A stretch of 10,564 bases of DNA, from positions 1 through 10,564 of the forward strand of contig JAFUGO010000016.1 of the NCBI GenBank assembly GCA_017469325.1. Reading direction: 5' to 3'. Within the stretch, counting starts at the first letter, position 1, and each line of letters starts with the position of its first letter. Source of the DNA: Mogibacterium sp. Its GTDB lineage: Bacteria > Bacillota_A > Clostridia > Peptostreptococcales > Anaerovoracaceae. Shown here piece after piece: positions 6,142 through 10,564 of the stretch. Under the pieces are notes generated by a model. The model was not told the origin of the DNA. It worked only from the letters and a program-made list of their open reading frames with translations, and did no database searches. The translations under genes were made by a program, and so were the position numbers.

Positions 6142-8700
6142 TTACCCCGCGATATCCCTGAGATTCAGTTTTTTGACCTTGCTGAATACCAGGCTGTTGA
6201 TTATGACAGCGAATATGGTCTCTATTACGACCGCCATCACCCAGGCCGCCGTGTGGAAATTCTTCACAAGTTCCATATCCGGCTGCTGCAGTATGGTCAT
6301 GACAGGCGGTGTGAGTAGCGCGCCGAGCAGCACTCCGAGCGCGAGCCCGGCTGCCGTAGTGATTATCGTCTCCTTACTGAGATATCCCTTGGCCTGCTTT
6401 ACACTGAAGCCGTTGACTCTCATGACCGAAAGCTCCGTCTTTCTGCGGTTAAGGAATATGTTGGACAGGTTAGTAAGTATCATGAACGAAATGAGTATCG
6501 CCATTCCGGTAATAACCACGACCATTATGTTGTAAAGCTGCGAAGCAGAATCGAGCGTCGCCTTGAAGTCGCTCTTCTCGGCAAAGCTTATCTCGTCGGT
6601 GACCGCGAGCAGTTTGTTCCTGATCTCTGCACCGTCCGCACCATCCAGCCTTACGTAGTAGCTGTTTATATCATTAGCTTTCCCGAATATCGATCTGTAT
6701 GCCGCAGGCGATACCACGATCATGCGTCCGACGTAGTTGGCGAAGTAGCCCTTCACCTCAGCATCGTGCTCCTTGAACGTCGAATCGAGAAGCGGAATCT
6801 TGTCGCCCACGTCCATACCGTAGCTCTCATTCAGTCTCTTCTGTATCAGGATGCCGTCGTCAGGGATCTCCATCGTCTCGCCGGTCTTAGGATCGGTAAC
6901 CGCAAAGAACTCGCCCAGCCTCGAGGTGTCGGCGCAGACCATCTGAAGTCCGTCTATCCTGCCGTCCCACCTGTACAGCGACGAGCTGACCGTAGCCGGC
7001 AGGTAAGGAACATTATTATCGTCAAGGACCTTCGCCAGCGCGGCCTCATCCTTCTTGCTGACCTTGTCGCCCATGTTCATGATGAAGTCATACTTGTTGA
7101 TGTCCCCGGTCTGCTTCTGTATCATGCCGTCAAACGCGAGCTTCATGGATGCTCCCATTCCGATGAGCATGCAGCTGAAGGCGATTATCGCGATAGTCAC
7201 GGCGACTCTGGCCTTGTCATCCGCCATGTTGCGCATGATCAGCTTTGAGTACAGGCTTCCGCCGCCCCTGGACTCCTTTTTCTTCTTATTATTCTTCCTG
7301 AGCACCGTGCCGTTCATCAGCATGGACGCCGGGCTCCTCAGTATGTCTCCGCACGCGATGACCGATGCAGCGATCGCGACAGCCGTGATAAGAAGCGTCG
7401 CTCCTATTGTGATGCCCGGAGTGAAGATGCTTGGCGCGGTACCGACCTGGACCAGACCCGCTCCCGCGAGCTTATTCTGCACTATCATCGAAAGGATCAT
7501 TCCCAGAACCACGGACAGCGCGCTTCCCGCAAGTGCGGCTGCGGCTCCGAAGGTTATATATTTGCCCAGGATCTCTCGTTTGAAGAATCCGAACGCCTTG
7601 GACGTTCCTACCAGGGTCTTCTGTTCATCGATTATTATGACGAGAGTCGAGAAGCACACGATGGCTGTCACTATCATGAAGAGCAGCCCGAACACGTTGC
7701 CCGCTGTCGTGGTCGCCGTGATATTCGATCTGGCTGTCACGTATCCGGCGTTGGCGTTCCTGTCAAGGAGGATCCAGTTGCACGGATCCATGTTCGCGAC
7801 TTCGTCCCTCGCCTCCTCGAGCTTCTTCTCGGCCTCTTCGCGGTTTTCCTCGAGCAGCAGCCTGGCTTCCTCGAGCTTGGACTCGTACTTGGCCTTCTCG
7901 GCATAGTATGTGGCCCATCCCGCCTTTATCTGGTTCTCATACTTTTTCTGCTCCGCCTTGAGCTTCTTCTTGCCGTCTTCGAGCTTTTTCTTTTCTTTAT
8001 TTAAACGAGCGATGATCGAGGACCTGTTATCCTCGTACTTCTTGATATATGAATCGATCTCGTCGAGCTGCGCTATCGCGTCTTTGATGCTTGCGACGTA
8101 TTCATTCAGCCCGTCGATGAATTCCTGTGCCTGGTCGATCAGGGAAGGATCGAAATCCTTTATTTTTTCAGCAAGAGTAATAAGCCTTTCGACATCAGCT
8201 TCTCCTATTGTTTTGACTATGCCTGTCAGGTCGAGTTTGCCGTCCGAAATGTCTTTTATCTTTTGAGCTATCTCTTTGACATCATCGCGTGCAAAGAAAT
8301 CCCGGATACTTCTGATGGTTTCCTGCTTATCCAGAACAAGCTGAGCGATCTCTTTGATAAGTTCTCCATATTCGCCACTGGTCATGTCCCCGATCTTTTT
8401 GAGCTCTTCGATTTTTTTCTCAAACTCTGCGATCTCCTTCAGGCTGTTTTCTATTTCGCCGTTATATTCTTTGCGCAGCTCCTTGTTCTGTTTTTTCACA
8501 CCCGGGAGTTTCTTATCGATCTCGGCGATCTTGTCTTCCGCCTCTTTGATCTTCTTTTCACCCTCGCTTATCTGCTTCTTATATTTTGCAACGGTTTTAG
8601 CCAGGGTGTTCTCCGCATCGTGCAGTTCCTTTCTTCCGTCCGCGAGGCTGGAATTCAGCTCGGCCTCCCCGTCATCGATCTCGGCCTGCGCATCTTCCAT
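6142..8700 (-). CDS. FtsX/MacB-type ABC permease, C-terminal part (coiled coil and eight or so membrane helices), after the amber codon
   Basis: This is the larger piece of an interrupted permease. Counting from the ATG at 8700, residues 1–300 are almost all Lys/Glu/Ala heptad-like sequence, predicted to form an extracellular coiled-coil stalk with a less regular middle (about 135–220). Next comes the family motif around CNWILLDRNANAGYV (307–321), then three membrane helices (about 336–356, 384–406, 430–453) forming the first FtsX domain. A basic cytoplasmic loop (469–480) leads to a helix at 498–518, a second extracellular domain, and the final FtsX domain with three to four helices. The same frame is open for 17 codons upstream of this ATG back to TAG 8752–8754, so 8700 is probably not a natural start; no good ribosome binding site precedes it. 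Stop is TAA. Substrate unknown. Confidence 0.85.
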   Translation of the reverse strand: MEDAQAEIDDGEAELNSSLADGRKELHDAENTLAKTVAKYKKQISEGEKKIKEAEDKIAEIDKKLPGVKKQNKELRKEYNGEIENSLKEIAEFEKKIEELKKIGDMTSGEYGELIKEIAQLVLDKQETIRSIRDFFARDDVKEIAQKIKDISDGKLDLTGIVKTIGEADVERLITLAEKIKDFDPSLIDQAQEFIDGLNEYVASIKDAIAQLDEIDSYIKKYEDNRSSIIARLNKEKKKLEDGKKKLKAEQKKYENQIKAGWATYYAEKAKYESKLEEARLLLEENREEAEKKLEEARDEVANMDPCNWILLDRNANAGYVTARSNITATTTAGNVFGLLFMIVTAIVCFSTLVIIIDEQKTLVGTSKAFGFFKREILGKYITFGAAAALAGSALSVVLGMILSMIVQNKLAGAGLVQVGTAPSIFTPGITIGATLLITAVAIAASVIACGDILRSPASMLMNGTVLRKNNKKKKESRGGGSLYSKLIMRNMADDKARVAVTIAIIAFSCMLIGMGASMKLAFDGMIQKQTGDINKYDFIMNMGDKVSKKDEAALAKVLDDNNVPYLPATVSSSLYRWDGRIDGLQMVCADTSRLGEFFAVTDPKTGETMEIPDDGILIQKRLNESYGMDVGDKIPLLDSTFKEHDAEVKGYFANYVGRMIVVSPAAYRSIFGKANDINSYYVRLDGADGAEIRNKLLAVTDEISFAEKSDFKATLDSASQLYNIMVVVITGMAILISFMILTNLSNIFLNRRKTELSVMRVNGFSVKQAKGYLSKETIITTAAGLALGVLLGALLTPPVMTILQQPDMELVKNFHTAAWVMAVVIETIFAVIINSLVFSKVKKLNLRDIAG

Positions 8701-8751
8701 CTGCGCAAGGGCCTTCTCCCCTTCTTCATCGATAGATGCGTAGGCCTCATC

Positions 8752-9456
8752 CTACATTTCGCGGGTCCTGTCTTCACCGAGTTCTACGGTAAGATCCTCG
8801 AGGGTCTTCTTTGTGTCCGCGGTCTCTTCAAAATACGCGTTCGAGAACATGCTGACCTTTTCAGGTTCTTCTATCCTGACATATGCCTCGGTATAGAGCC
8901 CATTAGTAGCCTCTTCATTGAACGCCTCGGCCGGCAGAGCGACCGTGTTCACCGACAGTCTCTTGAACTGCTCAGGATTATGCATAAGTCCGGTGATGGT
9001 GAATTCCTTTTTATAGAGAGGCTGCTCATCGCCTAGAGCGTCCATGCCGCTGAGAGTGATCCCTATCCTGTCTCCGGTCTTAAGGCCTTCGAGCTCCGCG
9101 AAGTCCTCGCCTATCATGCATTCTTCCTTACCTGACGGGAGGCTTCCTTCGGTAAGCTCGGGCACGCTCACCTCTTTGGTTATGGAGCTTACCACCGCGT
9201 TGCGGTTCTTGCCGCCGAAAGATATGACTCCGTCTGCCAGCATCACGCCTTCTGCAGCCGTAACACCTTCGACACTTCTGATCTTTTCAAGGCTGGCCTC
9301 GCTCACCCCGAGAGACGCGATCAGCTCGAAATCCTTAAAATTCCGCGCATTATAATAAGCGCTGTACTCTTTGTCCAGACCTGCGGCCGTATACCGCGTG
9401 GTAAACAGGGCACCGAGTCCCAGCGCTACAACAAGGCATACTGACAGGAACGACAC
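8752..9456 (-). CDS. FtsX/MacB-type ABC permease, N-terminal part, ending at an in-frame amber codon
   Basis: This piece holds the first membrane helix (FLSVCLVVALGLGALF, near the start) and the first extracellular MacB-like domain, ending EDRTREM before TAG at 8752–8754. The next codons in the same frame begin the coiled coil, so the two pieces are one gene of about 1,100 codons. The only in-frame start codon is the GTG at 9456, just before the helix. The frame is open further upstream and encodes the expected basic N-terminus IRNIKKRIV, but the ATG at 9504–9506 is one base out of frame. The gene follows the GAF–ATPase with no real gap. As it stands the product would be a one-helix fragment, so the transporter is probably inactive unless the amber codon is read through. 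Confidence 0.8.
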   Translation of the reverse strand: MSFLSVCLVVALGLGALFTTRYTAAGLDKEYSAYYNARNFKDFELIASLGVSEASLEKIRSVEGVTAAEGVMLADGVISFGGKNRNAVVSSITKEVSVPELTEGSLPSGKEECMIGEDFAELEGLKTGDRIGITLSGMDALGDEQPLYKKEFTITGLMHNPEQFKRLSVNTVALPAEAFNEEATNGLYTEAYVRIEEPEKVSMFSNAYFEETADTKKTLEDLTVELGEDRTREM

Positions 9457-9498
9457 TATGCGCTTCTTTATATTTCTTATCGCATCTTTCTCTGGGTC

Positions 9499-9506
9499 TT
9501 TTTCAT
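9499..9506 (-). other. Probable one-base deletion in an A run just after the permease start codon
   Basis: Three bases after the ATPase stop, the minus strand reads ATG followed by five A residues. In this frame translation stops after nine codons (MKKTQRKMR). With six A residues it would read MKKDPEKDAIRNIKKRIV and continue straight into the permease. This is the natural start position for a coupled gene, so a lost A (or a sequencing error in a homopolymer) is the simplest reading. Confidence 0.6.
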
Positions 9507-9509
9507 TAC

Positions 9510-10564
9510 TTACCAGACGAGATCCATCGCGTGAAGCGGATGCAGATTCACCCTGATGCTCGAGATCTTTCCGTCTCTCAGCTTGACGACGCGGTTTGCC
9601 ATCTTCGCGATCTCAGGGTTATGCGTGACCATCAGCACAGTTGTGCTGCGTGTACGTACGATGTCTTCTATTACTTTGAGGACCTTTATGGACGTGTCGT
9701 AGTCAAGCGCCGCCGTAGGCTCATCCGCCAGGATGATCTTTGGATTCTTGACCAGAGCTCTCGCGATGGATACTCTCTGCATCTGGCCTCCGGAAAGTGC
9801 CGAAGGCATGCTGTCGGCCTTGTCCCCGAGGCCTACCATTTTGAGGGCTTCCATGGAGTCCATAGGATCATCGCTTATCTCTCCGATGAATTCGATATTC
9901 TCATACGCGGAAAGGTTAGGCATCAGATTGTATGCCTGGAATATGAACCCTATGTATTCTCTTCTGTACTCCGTGAGCTCGTACTCTGTCGGCCTGGACA
10001 TATCCTTGCCCTCTACGAGGAGAGATCCTTCTGTCATAAGATCCATTCCGCCGATTATGTTGAGCAGCGTACTCTTGCCGCAGCCCGACTCGCCCAGCAC
10101 AACTACCAGCTCGCCCGGGAAAACATCAAGATCCACGCCTTTGAGAATGCGCCTTATCTCTTCGCCGCTCATGAATTCCTTTATGATGCCGCGGACTTTC
10201 ACTACCGGCTCACGGTCCTCGAACGGCCTGAACTCAAAGCCCTTGTCCTCGATGTCGAGAGCAAGCACGGAGCTGCAGTTTTCGCACATTTCGCGTTCTG
10301 CATCCGTGTACGGGGCCTCTTTTCCTGTGAGGAGCAGGCATCCGATGGTGTGCTTCGGTGTCTTTACAGGTACGCAAAGAATGTTCTTGTCCGATATTGC
10401 CGGGCTGTCCGCTCCCGCGAGCCTCAATCCCTTTACCTCAGAAGCCTTATACACTGCCGATTCGCCGGTGGAAAGGACGCTTCCGACTATGCCGTCATCC
10501 GGAGCAGCACTCTCACCTACCGCCGCGTTGGTACCCGACGCGATGATGTCGATCGCTCTTCCGC
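9510..10564 (-). CDS. GAF-domain – ABC transporter ATP-binding protein fusion (5' end outside window)
   Basis: This is the ATPase of the adjacent FtsX-type exporter. The frame is open to the window edge, giving 350 residues with the start missing. Roughly the first 110 visible residues form the end of a GAF-like sensor domain (G-I-V-G-S-V…NILCVPVK…IGCLLLTGK…YTDAE). The ABC domain of the LolD/MacB class follows: Walker A GESGCGKST (about 10068–10094), Q-loop FIFQAYNLMPN, signature LSGGQMQRVSIARAL, Walker B IILADEP and the switch histidine in VTHNPEIA. All catalytic residues are present. A CENC pair and two more cysteines lie in the GAF part. The gene ends MDLVW and TAA, three bases before the expected permease ATG, so the two are translationally coupled. 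The GAF ligand is unknown; a wider GAF or other sensor region may lie beyond the edge. Confidence 0.9.
   Translation of the reverse strand, partial: GRAIDIIASGTNAAVGESAAPDDGIVGSVLSTGESAVYKASEVKGLRLAGADSPAISDKNILCVPVKTPKHTIGCLLLTGKEAPYTDAEREMCENCSSVLALDIEDKGFEFRPFEDREPVVKVRGIIKEFMSGEEIRRILKGVDLDVFPGELVVVLGESGCGKSTLLNIIGGMDLMTEGSLLVEGKDMSRPTEYELTEYRREYIGFIFQAYNLMPNLSAYENIEFIGEISDDPMDSMEALKMVGLGDKADSMPSALSGGQMQRVSIARALVKNPKIILADEPTAALDYDTSIKVLKVIEDIVRTRSTTVLMVTHNPEIAKMANRVVKLRDGKISSIRVNLHPLHAMDLVW

Noticed and set aside
8752..8754. TAG as a recoded sense codon (pyrrolysine or reassigned amber)
   Set aside because: sua5 ends naturally in TAG followed by non-coding sequence, TAA ends several intact genes, and no recoding gene is visible; one amber in a decaying gene is better explained by mutation.
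8263..9036. Plus-strand open frame of 257 codons rich in Phe/Leu
   Set aside because: It is the complement of the Lys/Glu-rich coiled coil and the first extracellular domain of the permease; such composition produces spurious hydrophobic antisense frames.
1..10564. tRNA, rRNA, CRISPR array, transposase or phage genes
   Set aside because: No cloverleaf, repeated spacer pattern, or recombinase/transposase domain was found in any frame.

Overview
The window reads as chromosomal DNA of a low-to-mid GC Bacillota, most likely a clostridial gut- or mouth-type anaerobe. The grounds are strong GGAGG-type ribosome binding sites, the conserved clostridial block rpmE–prfA–sua5–upp–rpiB, a zinc-ribbon L31, an HTH–Uma2 protein and an MacB/FtsX permease with a long extracellular coiled coil. 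Placement near Anaerovoracaceae/Family XIII is only an impression. Every convincing gene lies on the minus strand, so transcription runs from high to low coordinates.

In transcription order: (1) 10564–6142 is an ABC exporter made of a GAF-domain/ATPase fusion protein (5' end outside the window) and a very long FtsX-type permease. The permease is broken twice: a one-base slip in an A run just after the expected ATG, and an in-frame amber codon at 8752–8754. (2) 6114–5690 is the ribosomal protein L31 unit: a strong promoter, a leader of about 150 nt holding an internally deleted copy of rpmE, rpmE itself, and a classic intrinsic terminator. (3) 5628–3262 is release factor 1 (prfA) and the tRNA threonylcarbamoyl-AMP synthase gene sua5. 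The prfA leader carries a 13-codon ORF ending in UAG, and that stop codon lies inside the 5' arm of a hairpin followed by a U run. A 125-bp imperfect palindrome separates prfA from sua5. (4) 3214–2052 is upp and rpiB, with a promoter before upp and a hairpin after rpiB. (5) 2006–985 is a D-2-hydroxyacid dehydrogenase and its terminator. (6) 954–2 is an HTH–Uma2 protein with a near-consensus promoter and a direct repeat that could be its operator; an in-frame TAA cuts off its last 31 codons.

Functionally the middle is housekeeping: translation termination, tRNA t6A modification, uracil salvage feeding the PRPP/pentose-phosphate pool, and ribosome assembly. The flanks are accessory: an envelope ABC exporter and a possible nuclease/regulator.

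The most interesting signal is the prfA leader. UAG is read only by RF1, the product of prfA, and the geometry is what an RF1-sensing attenuator would need. This is inference from sequence only. The second theme is recent gene damage: three single-event lesions in two accessory genes while the housekeeping genes are intact.
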